A stretch of 64,000 bases of DNA from Lates calcarifer (Eukaryota > Chordata > Actinopteri > Centropomidae), in contig NC_066842.1 of NCBI RefSeq assembly GCF_001640805.2, positions 22,008,075-22,072,074 on the forward strand, read 5' to 3'. Below, in pieces: positions 10,994-21,220 of this stretch. Under the pieces are notes generated by a model, which had not been told where the DNA came from, ran no database searches, and saw only the letters and a program-made list of their open reading frames with translations. Each line of letters starts with the position of its first letter. Position 1 is the stretch's first letter. Position numbers and translations under genes: made by a program.

Positions 10994-11577
10994 CAATATT
11001 TATATTAATGACAGTGCTTTGGCCTATTAACAAAAGTAAAGGACTCACTCTGCATACCACCCTCATACACAAACACAACACAAACATCCTTACTGCTCCC
11101 TATTGTTTCCCTCTATTAAAGTCAAGGTCACTTCGCAACAGATCTATCATCTGTATTTGTTGTCAAGAGCATGCATCATTGTGTATGCATGCATGTGTAT
11201 GTTCAGATATTCTGTTTCTCTATAATACAATACAACCTTCACTCCTCACTCTTACAATGAAACCCAACCTGTTCAAAATAACTGTGGTATCTCTATGTGC
11301 AAAACAACTCAAAATCAGTGTCTTTCTTTGTGTGTTTTGTTAACATTGCATATAAAAAGATAGACACATTCCAAGAAGAAGTTTAAAATATATATAAAAT
11401 GAAATTACAAAATAACACACAGTCTGTTTTCTCACCTTGGACAGCCACAGAACAAAATGCCTAACAGGGTATAACAGTTTGTCTTGCAGTGTAAATGCAG
11501 CCTGGTTCTGTTTGTGTGTTTTTATACTGTAGGTGGTGAAGATTAGACTTTTCTGGTCACAAACTCTGCCCCTCTGA
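10994..11577. other. Anonymous non-coding DNA
   Basis: The 119-codon frame at 10984-11343 starts at the edge of the SINE and has no domain. Nothing else seen. Confidence 0.5.
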
Positions 11578-11775
11578 TTTCATTGAAAGTGTTAATCCTT
11601 CTTTTTTGATTTGGGCGACATCTTTGGTGTTAAGCTGTCATTTATCAAAGCGCTGATAAACAGATGGTATTATGGGTATCGCTGTGACTTGACAGACACC
11701 AGTGTGAGTCACACAGACTCTGATCACTCTGACACACTCTCACCCACAGGCATATAGCCCTCACACACTGAGACA
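11578..11775 (+). repeat. Local duplicated sequence, copy B
   Basis: The core at 11655-11775 matches 7166-7280 in the same orientation, with TTGACAGA, ACCAG, GATCACT, CACACT, ACCCACAGGCA and ATAGCC in the same order and near-equal spacing. GATAAA to ATAGCC spans 105 bases here and 101 in copy A. The flanking TTTCATTGAAAG at 11578 suggests a longer original unit. The function is unknown. Confidence 0.6.
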
Positions 11776-12250
11776 CACACCTACAGATGACTGTAGACAG
11801 AAACACAGGAATTCACTCAGTATTCCGACCGTCTTATGTGCATTGTGTGTTGAGTAACTGCCAACCAGGTCAGCCCAGATCAATTTGCATATATGCCATG
11901 TTGATTTGTTGTATTTGGAAACTCAAAAGTAGAACACACATCTTTCGAACAGTTTGTAAAACTAACTAGAGTGAAATGGTCACTGCAGAGATGGGTGTTG
12001 GTGGTTTTCCTCAGTTCTATATCAGTGTGTCTGTGCACAAAATTAATCAGCTTCCTTTTAATGACTTTGAAAATGTAAATAAGATGATGACTGAGCTGCT
12101 CTGCAAACTCTGACATCCAGGGAAGATGTATTTGTGGGACGGCAGCATAGCTTGCTAGTAAAACCTGTAATAGTCGAGCGGGAGAAGCGCTGATGCTAAT
12201 GCTATTTATAACGGTCACAGTCTTAGGGGCGGGGTTATGCTTAATGGAGG
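11776..12250. other. Anonymous non-coding DNA
   Basis: The minus-strand 112-codon frame at 11880-12218 lacks any recognisable domain. Nothing else seen. Confidence 0.5.
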
Positions 12251-12305
12251 CTCCAGTGCATCATCGAGCCACTGGATGCACTGGAGCATCATCGGTAGCC
12301 ACTGA
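12251..12305. repeat. Short overlapping inverted and direct repeats
   Basis: CTCCAGTGCATC (12251-12262) is the exact complement of GATGCACTGGAG (12275-12286), with a 12-base loop. The segment GCATCATCG..AGCCACTG occurs twice (from about 12258 and from about 12286). The pattern fits replication slippage at a small hairpin. Confidence 0.75.
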
Positions 12306-12949
12306 TGGAAAACTAACGCCACAATGCAGTAATACATAGTTTACAGACTTTACACATGTTCTCAGGAACTATTTTCTAATGTAAATAATGTGTTTTGAGA
12401 CAAATCTCTGAATTTGCTTTACACCAACTTTAACAGCACGCAATGCTTAAAAGGTCCTACTTACATGTTTTTTTTTAAAAGTAATATAAAGCAACCATGA
12501 TTATTTGATGTAAGAACATGACCTGGGATCTGCCAGAACCCAAGTCCCAACCAGGAACTTAAAGGTGTTTTACATTGGAGTCACTGGATGTTTGAAATAT
12601 CAAGTGCAAAATGCTACACAATATAATGATGCCAGTATCTTAAATGCTAGGCAGTATTAATGTAGTAACATATAACTGTCTCCAGATGACTGTCTCCATT
12701 TATAAGTGCAACCTCTTATGTGGTACAGTTTGTTATTTTTTATTTAATTGGGATTTAACATTCATGTATGTTTATTAAGGGTGGATTAGTTGTTACACTG
12801 CTCAGGTCCACCAATCCTAACTGTGAATGGTCATTCCTTGATGTGACTGTTCCTGACAGAAAGCAGAAATTTGTCTGGAAAAATTGTTTTATTAATATTG
12901 AACTAGTTATTCTCAGAGTTACAACACATCACTCTGCCTCTATTTTTAC
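12306..12949. other. Anonymous AT-rich non-coding DNA
   Basis: It contains a small direct repeat ACTGTCTCCAGATG/ACTGTCTCCATTT near 12676-12702. No gene signal. Confidence 0.5.
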
Positions 12950-13092
12950 TCTTTTTTTTAATCATAATCTTTCCCAGTCCCAGTATACATGTTTTCTTTC
13001 TTTTCTCTCCTCCCCATGTTCTTTCTTTACCTCTCACCTCTTTTCATCTCTGTCCTCCTCTTGCTCTCTTTACCTCTCTTTCTCTCCTCACT
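12950..13092 (+). repeat. Pyrimidine-rich tract
   Basis: CT-rich plus strand (TCTTTCTTTTCTCTCCTCC and similar). The overlapping frames are low-complexity translations. Confidence 0.6.
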
Positions 13093-14548
13093 CTATACAC
13101 CAGCTGTTCACTGAGCTGTGTGTTTATTTGACATATTGAACGGTTTTGAAGCCAATAACCTGTCAGCATGTCTTGGACAGTAAGTGCTACAGAGACACAC
13201 ATATTCTCACATGTCAAATGACATATACATTTTTTAAATGTGTACATGCACACACCTATGTATGAATGCATATAAATGTACACAGAGGTTAGTACACTTG
13301 CACATACACACCTAAAGTCATTCTGGCTCTAGACTGGCCTCATTTCCACCTCAAAGGGCCTGACTCCCACACAGGCATTTTCAGTTATCTGGTTGGTTAG
13401 ACCTTTGGTGAGCTGGTTAGTCTTTGGCCAGTATGTGGTTCTAGAAGCTTGGTGATGTAGAGACTCATCACAAGAAGCTAGTTAGTGAACTTCTGCAGCA
13501 GGTAAGCTAAGCACTAATATTCTGTCCAGCTGGGAACATGCTCACACTAGATAGTCTAAAACACTCTCTGAGCTTATTTCTACTTTCTCTGTATCGTACT
13601 TTATGCTTGACAAATTTGTACCATTGACTCCTTTTTTTTAAGCAATCTGCAAAGCATTCTTCTTTTGCAGAGGAGGTTATACTCTGAGAGAGGAGGTTAG
13701 ATAAAAGTGGATGATGCATCACAGCTAATAAGCAACAAAAGCCTTCTCCATTTTAGACTCTTTTGCACTTTGTTTCCTCAAAGGTCAGCACTGTCAGAGC
13801 TGCTTGCTAGTGGTCAAAGGTTCAAATTCAAGTCAAAATTCACCAAAGCTGAACTTAGGGAGAGAAAATACACAGATTTACTTTGCCCCCAAGAATGCAG
13901 CGATGGTAAAAATGTAGCCATTTTAAAAGTAGGTGTGACCAAATGATTACTATAGGTGTGTAGAGGTTTTGAAATAGTGCTTTGGGCTTCTCTTCCAGAC
14001 AGCTTTGTTCTCCTGATATCCATGCATCATCATGTGTAACCAATATCATATTAACACCCCCTGTCATTACACAGATTTTCATGTGTGACAACAAAACGAA
14101 AATGTGTCCAGGTTCAAGTTTCTGGACCAAGTCTTAAAATGCAGTAATAGTTTTGGTGAAGTTCTTTTTCACCAGTGAGACCAACTGCTGACACACTGTG
14201 AGAGAGCCATGCAGTATTAATTGTTCATGTAAAACTCTGTGTCATTGTCGAGTCCAAAATTAGGAATAACGTGAATATATGAATCCTGCTTTAGCTTGCA
14301 ATACAAATGAGGCTCACAGGTTAGTCTTGTATTTTAAACACACACTTTTTGAACAGTAAGACAGTGTGTCTCAGTGCTCCTGCTGTAGATGCATTAATGT
14401 CTTCACTGACACACAAGGGCGCTGTGCCTGCTGTATATCATTACTGTTAACATCTGCATAAATCTAAATAAACCTCTAATTTGATCTCTCAGCAACCAAC
14501 AGGTCCAGGTTCAGTCCTGACCCCCCTCTCTCCCTGGAGTCTACATCC
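13093..14548. other. Anonymous non-coding DNA
   Basis: About 1.4 kb without recognised repeats. Several short, mutually overlapping frames on both strands (13507-14130) have no domain and look like chance. Confidence 0.5.
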
Positions 14549-14760
14549 TGCTGCAGATTTGCATAAATGAATGATGATTGTGAATATGTGGCAAATATGC
14601 AAATGAGTCAATTATGATTGATCAGCTGATTGATTGGTGTTGTCTCTGCCAGTACTGCCTGCCCCTGTGTGCTGCTTTCTGTCCCACTGAAAGTAGACCT
14701 TCCATTCCCACTGCAACGGCTTGTCATGGCAGATGTTATTGATTGACAAGTGTGTTGGCA
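14549..14760. promoter_or_regulatory. Candidate conserved regulatory element (POU/AP-1/PBX motif cluster)
   Basis: A dense set of transcription-factor-like motifs: octamer ATTTGCAT (14557-14564) and its inverse ATGCAAAT (14597-14604), overlapping AP-1 TGAGTCA (14604-14610), TGATTGAT (14615-14622), E-box CAGCTG (14623-14628), TGATTGATTGG (14627-14637) and TGATTGACA (14740-14748). The GC-balanced, repeat-free texture resembles vertebrate developmental enhancers. Motif presence alone does not prove function, and conservation has not been tested. Confidence 0.35.
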
Positions 14761-15049
14761 GGGCCAGAGGTTGGGGATGGTTGAGGGTGTGTTACACAAT
14801 TGTCCATTGGATTAATACACTAAAAGATAGTCATATGTTATCCTACTTAAATAATTAGAATAACTTTAAGAAATCAGGGAAAGAATATGTCCTTTTTATT
14901 CTGGTGAAATGTCACATGTTCTCATAAGAAAAGCACACACACATAAACACACATGCATACACATCAACACTCCTGAAAATCTGTGTCTCATACTGATGCA
15001 TCCAATCTGCAGAGGCTTTTGATTCTTTCAAGGGCACACCTGAACATTT

Positions 15050-15050
<1 letters not shown>

Positions 15051-15088
<38 letters not shown>

Positions 15089-15166
15089 TGCATACTTATA
15101 CCCACAGTGTCTCTCTCTTACATGCCCCACACACTGAAGAAGTTCTCTTTCGCACACAAGTTAACT

Positions 15167-15205
<39 letters not shown>

Positions 15206-15374
15206 ACTCAGGCCAGAGGAGAGGCTGGGCCAGTGTCTCGTCCTGGCCTGACAGTGTAGGGAGGGCCACAGAGGTGAGTGGGAGTTGATTGAGTTTGCTC
15301 AGCTACAGCCCATGGGACTGCAGACAATATTACAGGACTCACACTCTTGCTCGCACAGACACACACACACACAC
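15051..15374. repeat. Microsatellite cluster: (CA)18, (CT)n, (CA)n
   Basis: (CA)n at 15051-15086, (CT)n at 15171-15201 followed by CACTCACTCA, and a short (AC)n near 15358-15374. The frames at 14912-15288 are translations of these tracts. Confidence 0.9.
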
Positions 15375-16749
15375 GCACCTGAAGAGCGGCCAGCTACTAC
15401 ACACTCAATTTAATCAGGGCTTATGTCTATGGAAGTGAGCATATGTGACCTCCTCTGTTTCTGCACTCTCCTCTCCGCCTGCCTCTCTGTCTTTCTATCT
15501 GTCTATCAATGTATCATTCTGTCTGTCTCATGGCTTCTGCCTCACTTTCTCTCTGAGTGTCTGTCTGATACATTTTACCCTTCTCACTATATCTATCACT
15601 GTATGTCTGACATCTTTAAGAAATGACAAAACATATAATTCTGCATGAGTCTGAGTGCAAAGGCAAAGCCCTAAGCTTAACAGTGCTTTTGTTGTTTTTT
15701 TTTAGATAGATTTAATAGCAACAGGAGTTATATGCTAAACTGGGGCTCGTAGATCTAGAAGGATAGCTGTAAACTCAAGTGGGTAGAGAAAGGTGACTGT
15801 ATCTCCATCCAGATAATTAACATACGTTGAGACAAGATGAGGACTTCACATAGAAATCAGTAGGTGGGGTGTTTTGATATCCGTCACACACTGTCAACTG
15901 CCTTAAGAAGTGAACCACTCGCATCGCAATAACATTTTTAGTGAAATCAAGTAGCAACACCAAACGGGTGGTAAAGCTCACTTCTGCATCAAATGCAGGT
16001 GTATTTGTCTGTATACTGTCTATATCAAACTAACCAAACGAGACTTTGATGCTAGCTAGGTTAGCAATACTGATCAAATTATAGACAAACAAGGAATATT
16101 TAAATAAAATTGGCAAGTGGGCTAGCCTTGTGTATCTTACCCTATTTGGGTTTCCTGTTTGTTTAGTTTTTTTGTCTAAAGCAGTTTAAGTTGCATTCAT
16201 TATTTTGCTCAACAGAAACTCATGAGAAAAATACATGTTTCAGATAATGTTACTTCAATAAAAATCCATGTGGCTTGTTGTTTTTGATTAGTTTTCCCAT
16301 TTTTAAAAAGGCCATTTGGGTGACCTGATTTTTGTTTTTTATTTAGTTTGTTTGTTGGGGGTTTTTGTATGTTTGTTTGTTTTGTTTTGGCCCTCCTGAG
16401 CAGGGCTGACATTAGGGGAACACGCGGTAAGCTGTCCCAGGCCCTGTTTCAGGGCAAGGCCCAAAATGACCCTCTAACCAGGGTCAAAATGACCCTCTAT
16501 CCAGGAGCATTAATTCATATAAATATCATATTATGTTAGTTTGTAAGCCCTGGGTTCATTAATTAATGAATCCATAATCGATATCTGTCATAGTCACTTT
16601 CCTTTCAGCCATGTTAGATGGGAGTGTGAATGGCTGCTTAATGTTACGTTTCTGCAAGTCATGCAGCAACTCCCGCCCTACTGTGCTGTGATAGTACTCG
16701 CTGTGAGCAAAAGCAGCTGTCTATCAACACAGTAGATAACTAACTAAAA
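15375..16749. other. Anonymous non-coding DNA
   Basis: CTGTCT-rich patch at 15470-15550 and TTTGTTTGTTTG-type patches at 16340-16385. There is a 23-base-period direct repeat of CAAAATGACCCTCTAACCAG (16462 and 16485, second copy slightly changed). The sequence around 16400-16500 may be part of an old repeat I cannot name. Confidence 0.5.
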
Positions 16750-16751
16750 TA

Positions 16752-16855
16752 CAGTGACATGCAAAAGTTTGGGCACCCTTGGTCAAAATTTCTGTTAATG
16801 TGAGCAGTTAAGCAAGTAGAAGATTAAATGATGCCCAAACCTTTGCATGCCACTG
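16752..16855. mobile_element. Tc1/mariner-type MITE with TA target duplication
   Basis: The 104-bp element is bounded by TA on both sides (16750-16751 and 16856-16857). The left end CAGTGACATGCAAAAGTTTG... and the complement of the right end CAGTGGCATGCAAAGGTTTG... agree at 22 of 24 positions. The interior (CCCTTGGTCAAAATTTCTG, AGCAAGTAGAAGATTAAATG) also matches a fish family I know. There is no transposase, so it must have been moved in trans. Confidence 0.88.
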
Positions 16856-16857
16856 TA

Positions 16858-17394
16858 CGTATGGTTTTGGCGTTCAGAACTGTTCGGGCAGCGTCAGAGC
16901 GTGACATTGAGAGTGAAAGCGTGTGTCACACGCCAGAAGCATGAGAGTTGGCAACCCTGCGCTATATTTCTTGTATAGCCAAACAAATCTTGTCAGTCTT
17001 TGGTCAGGTTAATATTGTTAAACTCTGAAAATCAAAGCTTTCCATGTGTTGTCACTTGGAACGCACTTTAGAAACATGTATCCATGTTGTCCTCTAGAAA
17101 GAATGACCCTCAGTTTTGTATGACATTGTACTGACACTGTAGAGGCACAAAATATAATATTATGACCAATATGTTTATATATTAAATTCTGAATAATAAT
17201 TGGATCATAAATTTTGCAAAAATGTGTGTACTAAGACAATGTGTTTGTGTGTGCATATGAAGATATCATGTTGCTACTTCTTCAACAGCTACGTCTGTCT
17301 GTGTCTGTGTGTGTGTTAATGAAGTCTCTCTCGGATAATATAATTGCAGTATTCAGGTCATTTTTCCAGAAATCCTCCAATTAACAGAATCAGA
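16858..17394. other. Anonymous non-coding DNA
   Basis: A more GC-rich patch at 16865-16965 contains GTGTGTCACACGCC, then AT-rich sequence follows. Nothing recognisable. Confidence 0.5.
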
Positions 17395-17530
17395 GTGCTG
17401 CCCTCTCCCCTCCTCCTCTCTTCTTTTATCTTCTCTCATCTCCTTTCTTTTCTATCCATCTATTCCTTCTTCTGTCCTTTCATATCTCTCTCCCTGTCAG
17501 ATTCCTTCACCCCTCCATCTGTATCTTCCA
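17395..17530 (+). repeat. Pyrimidine-rich tract
   Basis: CT-rich plus strand (CCCTCTCCCCTCCTCCTCTC...). The frame at 17344-17592 is its low-complexity translation. Confidence 0.6.
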
Positions 17531-18409
17531 CAGTGCACCTCCTCACTTCTGTACAGTTTCCATCAAGGATCACTTTTAATGGCAGACTTTGAACATGGTG
17601 AGACAAAAGGCTTAGAAGAGGAGAAAGTCATGCAGGAGATCAGAGGATTCGTTTGAGCCTATGTGTCTGCATGTCTGTTGACTTGATTTGCGATTGCGAT
17701 CACCTTCTATCAAGAGAAAAGACTTTGGACTATCACACAGAACACACATAGCTGCAAAAGCTTGGGTGTGGTCGGCTCACATGTTTGTGTATTGACTTTG
17801 TATGGACTGACTAATTCCAGTAGTTCTACTTTTTCCAACTGATGTTAAGCTATGGATGAAAGTCAAACTGAAAAACAGAGGAGAGACTGGAATTAATTGG
17901 TGAAAGAAACAAGCATTGAGTGAGAAGTTGTACTAATTTAATTAGTGCTGTTTACCATGTAAGTTGTTGTAAGGAGCTACAGGTGATTACACCCTCCTTT
18001 CATGTTTTTTGTTGTTGTTTTTTTTTTTTAACCTAGTCTTTATTAGCAAACTGGCCTCGTATGTGCTAGCCCTGGGCTATTCTTTGGCACACAGCCATTA
18101 TTTGAATAATCATCATAGCTGAGTGAGAAATATCTCACATGTAATAAATATCTCACTGTGTGTACATTTGTTCTCATTATCCACAGGAAACACAAATTAT
18201 CCAACAACAACCTGGAGGCAGAAACGTAAATCAGCACCACTTGCTCTGAAGTGTTAAGTGTTTAAATTTTATTTTTCCCTTGAAGCCATACAGAAGACAT
18301 GAACCGAGCCTTAGTCTCTTCTCTCTCCTCTTCTCACACACTGTTCCTCTAGAGTAAAGCTGAGTGTTGCCAGAATCTCCTCCACGTCCACTTCCCTTCA
18401 GGAATAGTA
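17531..18409. other. Anonymous non-coding DNA
   Basis: A T/GTT-rich patch at about 18006-18031; otherwise nothing recognisable. Confidence 0.5.
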
Positions 18410-18744
18410 TTGGCATTCACCTTCGTCACACACCCCCTCTATCTCTAAAAGTACGCAGTAACAGTCACCTTTTCTCTCACCCCCTCTTTGCCTCTCCCAA
18501 CCTGCCAACCCTATTGCTTCTTCTCTCTCTCTCTCTCTCTCACTCCCTCTCTCTCTCTCTTTCTCTGTGTGTCTCTCTCCATCTAAAGGTGAATGTTAGC
18601 GGTCACTGTCGGCAGATTTGCCCAGAAAATTGAATCAGCCAGCAGGTTGGGGGCCAGGGAGGCACAAGTGCCAAGCTCTACACTGATTTAATTCTGTGTG
18701 TGCGTGTGTGCACATGCTTGTGTGTGCGTGCGTGTGCGTGTGTC
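18410..18744. repeat. CT-rich tract with (CT)n, followed by a TG/CG-rich tract
   Basis: Pyrimidine-rich from 18410, with (CT)n and interruptions at 18519-18576. The TGTGTGCGTGTGTGC-type sequence at 18694-18744 mixes GT and GC steps, which favours Z-DNA. Confidence 0.8.
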
Positions 18745-20014
18745 CACATTTGTCTATACATATGTACGTACGTGTCTATACTACATAGTATGCAGCACTG
18801 TGTACATATTTTTCTGTCTCTGTAAAGAAATGCTAGGAAACTGTAGTTTCAGTTAACCCCAAGGAGACATCAGCTGTATTCCATCCCATTCTATTTTATT
18901 CTATTGTGTTCTTTTCTATCTTTATTGTAATGTGAATGTAGTAGATTAAGTCAAAGACAAAAAACAAACACACAATGAGACAAACTCTTACATGGAGATT
19001 TTAAATTCAGCACCCCAATGCAACCTGCACCCTGTCTGTGCCATTCTTCAGTTAGAGCTTTTCTCCACAGAAGAAAACACCCAAAGACCTTCTTGTTTTG
19101 TGTGCTTATGGTATATTTTTTATTTTGAATATAATATCAGCCACATAATATCTGCCACTCTCTATTAAAATGATTCCACAGTAAGGCAAAAAAAGAGAAA
19201 GAAAAGAAAAATAATTTGTTTTTGTTTTTCTGTAAGGATTTGTGCTATAGTCTGCACAGCAATTTATAATTGACCATTCACAACCAAACTTGTTCCCTAG
19301 AAAGCAACTGTCTAATCATAGCTAAGCAGCCATAACCAGGCACAGCAGGTCTGTCAAGTTTTGGATTTCTCCACAATGCTGAAGCATAGTGCATGGAGCT
19401 GGGGTAAGAGCAATAGTATTTAATGCATTTAAAGACTTTGAAATGTGGCTTCTGTTTTTTAAAAAGAACAAAATTGTGAAGAATGGATAAGCCATATGTG
19501 TATCTGCTCTAATGTAACCAGGAAATGAAACAACTAAGTGTTATTTCCACAGACAAGGGGCATTTTATTGGCTAACTGTATTAGCATGTGAGGTTACAGG
19601 AAACATTACCTGTTAAGGACCTATAGGAGCCAAGGTATATCAGTGTATAGGTAGCATGAGCCCTGACTTGGTCTTTGTTTAGTTTGGAGAATAATCCATG
19701 GCTAGAAATGAAAAGTCTGATTTTGTTTGTTTGCTCCTATGAGTAATTGAAGACCCACTGTTAAAAAAAAAAAAAATGCCAAGAATTTTGAACTGTAAAC
19801 TTGCAACACTTATCTTTGTATACTGCATCAGGTTACTTTGATTATTACATAACACTATATTCAGTAGGATCAAAAAGAGGGAAACAAAAGAAAGACTGAC
19901 ATGAAATATTCTCTTATAAAGACAGAAAACAAAATAGGAGGCCAGAACATAAACAGCAGAGAGAAACAACTTATATCTAGACAAAGATGTCACAAGAGAC
20001 AGAGAGACAGTAAG
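18745..20014. other. Anonymous non-coding DNA
   Basis: Contains a TTCTATTTTATTCTATTG pentamer-like patch at 18885-18915 and an A14 run at 19763-19776. No gene signal. Confidence 0.5.
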
Positions 20015-20043
20015 AAAGAGAGAGAGAGAGAGAGAGAGAGATA
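20015..20043 (+). repeat. (GA)n microsatellite
   Basis: Uninterrupted GA run. The minus-strand 138-codon frame across it is Ser/Leu-rich and is not considered a gene. Confidence 0.9.
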
Positions 20044-20214
20044 AAGAGAGGTGCCTCTGGCTGTCAGGTAGACCAAAACAAACACTGGGTGCCATGTCGC
20101 CAAAGGGCCCGTTTCAGCCAGACTGACACTAAATTAGACCCTCCACTGTCTAGTTCAAAGCAGCAAAACACTGACACAACATCAAGTGTGAACCTCCGCC
20201 TGTGTTTGTTGGAA

Positions 20215-20410
20215 GAGAATAGTTTCTTTCTCCTTCTTTCTCTCTTTCTTCTCTCTAATGTCAGACTTCCCTTCTGTTCTTTTGATTTATCCTTACACTT
20301 TATCCTTTTTTTCTGCTCCTTCCTTCTCTCTGCCTTACTTTTATTCCTTTTACCCCATCTTCGCACCATCCCTACATCCATCCCTACAACCCCCTGAACC
20401 CTCCCAACCC
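20215..20410 (+). repeat. Pyrimidine-rich tract
   Basis: CT-rich plus strand (CTTTCTCCTTCTTTCTCTCT and similar). Overlapping frames on both strands are low complexity (Lys/Arg-rich on minus, Leu/Phe/Ser-rich on plus). Confidence 0.6.
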
Positions 20411-21039
20411 CCCCACACACCAGCCATTGATTGTGCTGCCCTCTTCACCCCATCTCTCTCATTCATAATTGAACAGCATTAACTGCTGCTGAGGCCAAGC
20501 AGTCGTTTAATTAGCTGACCAGCCTGCAGAGACTCTGCCTTTTCTGTACTGCAAAACATGCATTACTCTCCTGCTCAGAACATCCAAGACACAGAGAATT
20601 GGCCAGTTGTGTGTTTGAACATGGGGATGATGTCAGATAGTCAACAAATATTTTGGCCACTAATGTATGTATGTTCCTCTGTAATAGGATTTTTAGTTTG
20701 GCTAATTGGTGCTAAATTGATTAAGCAATGTGTAATTTGTGTGTATGTGTGTGTGTGTGTGTGTGTGTTTTACAGTTTTAGTGTTTTGTGGGTAGTAATA
20801 GCAAGGTAATATTCACCTTCTACAGTATATTCTTTCTTTTTCCTGTGAAGGAATTTCTGAAGGATATGTATGTGTAGTTGACTGATAATAAAGTTAAAAT
20901 TTGCAAATCCTCCTCTCAATGTCACCATTGTGGTCAGTCAAAAGAAGTGTTAGTTGTACTAAATTGTACTTAACATTAAGCCAAAGTATGTTTATGGAAA
21001 AATGAAGCAACTGCTGAACTACAATTTATTCCATTTCTA
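20411..21039. other. Anonymous DNA with a (GT)n tract
   Basis: (GT)n at 20745-20768. The segment 20480-20540 (GCAGTCGTTTAATTAGCTGACC) is repeat-free and enhancer-like in texture, but nothing more can be said. Confidence 0.5.
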
Positions 21040-21220
21040 AATGCTAATGTCACCATGCTAACATGCTCACAGTGGCAATGAAAACATGCTAATCTTCAGC
21101 AGGTAAAATTTTTAACCCTGTTCACTATCTTATCTAGCATGTTAACATGCTAAAATTTCTCAAATTTCATTGCAATCGATCCAACAGTTTGGATATCTGT
21201 CTGGCCAAAGTGGTCATTTG
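21040..21220 (+). repeat. Percomorph-type dispersed repeat, copy 3 ('GCTAACATGCT' segment)
   Basis: AATGCTAATGTCACCATGCTAACATGCTCAC, read in pieces, then CAGCAGGTAAAATTTTTAACC, GTTCACTATCTTATCTAGCATG and CAATCGATCCAACAGTTTGG. This is the segment of the same composite family that comes before the piece at 1048-1213. Confidence 0.7.
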
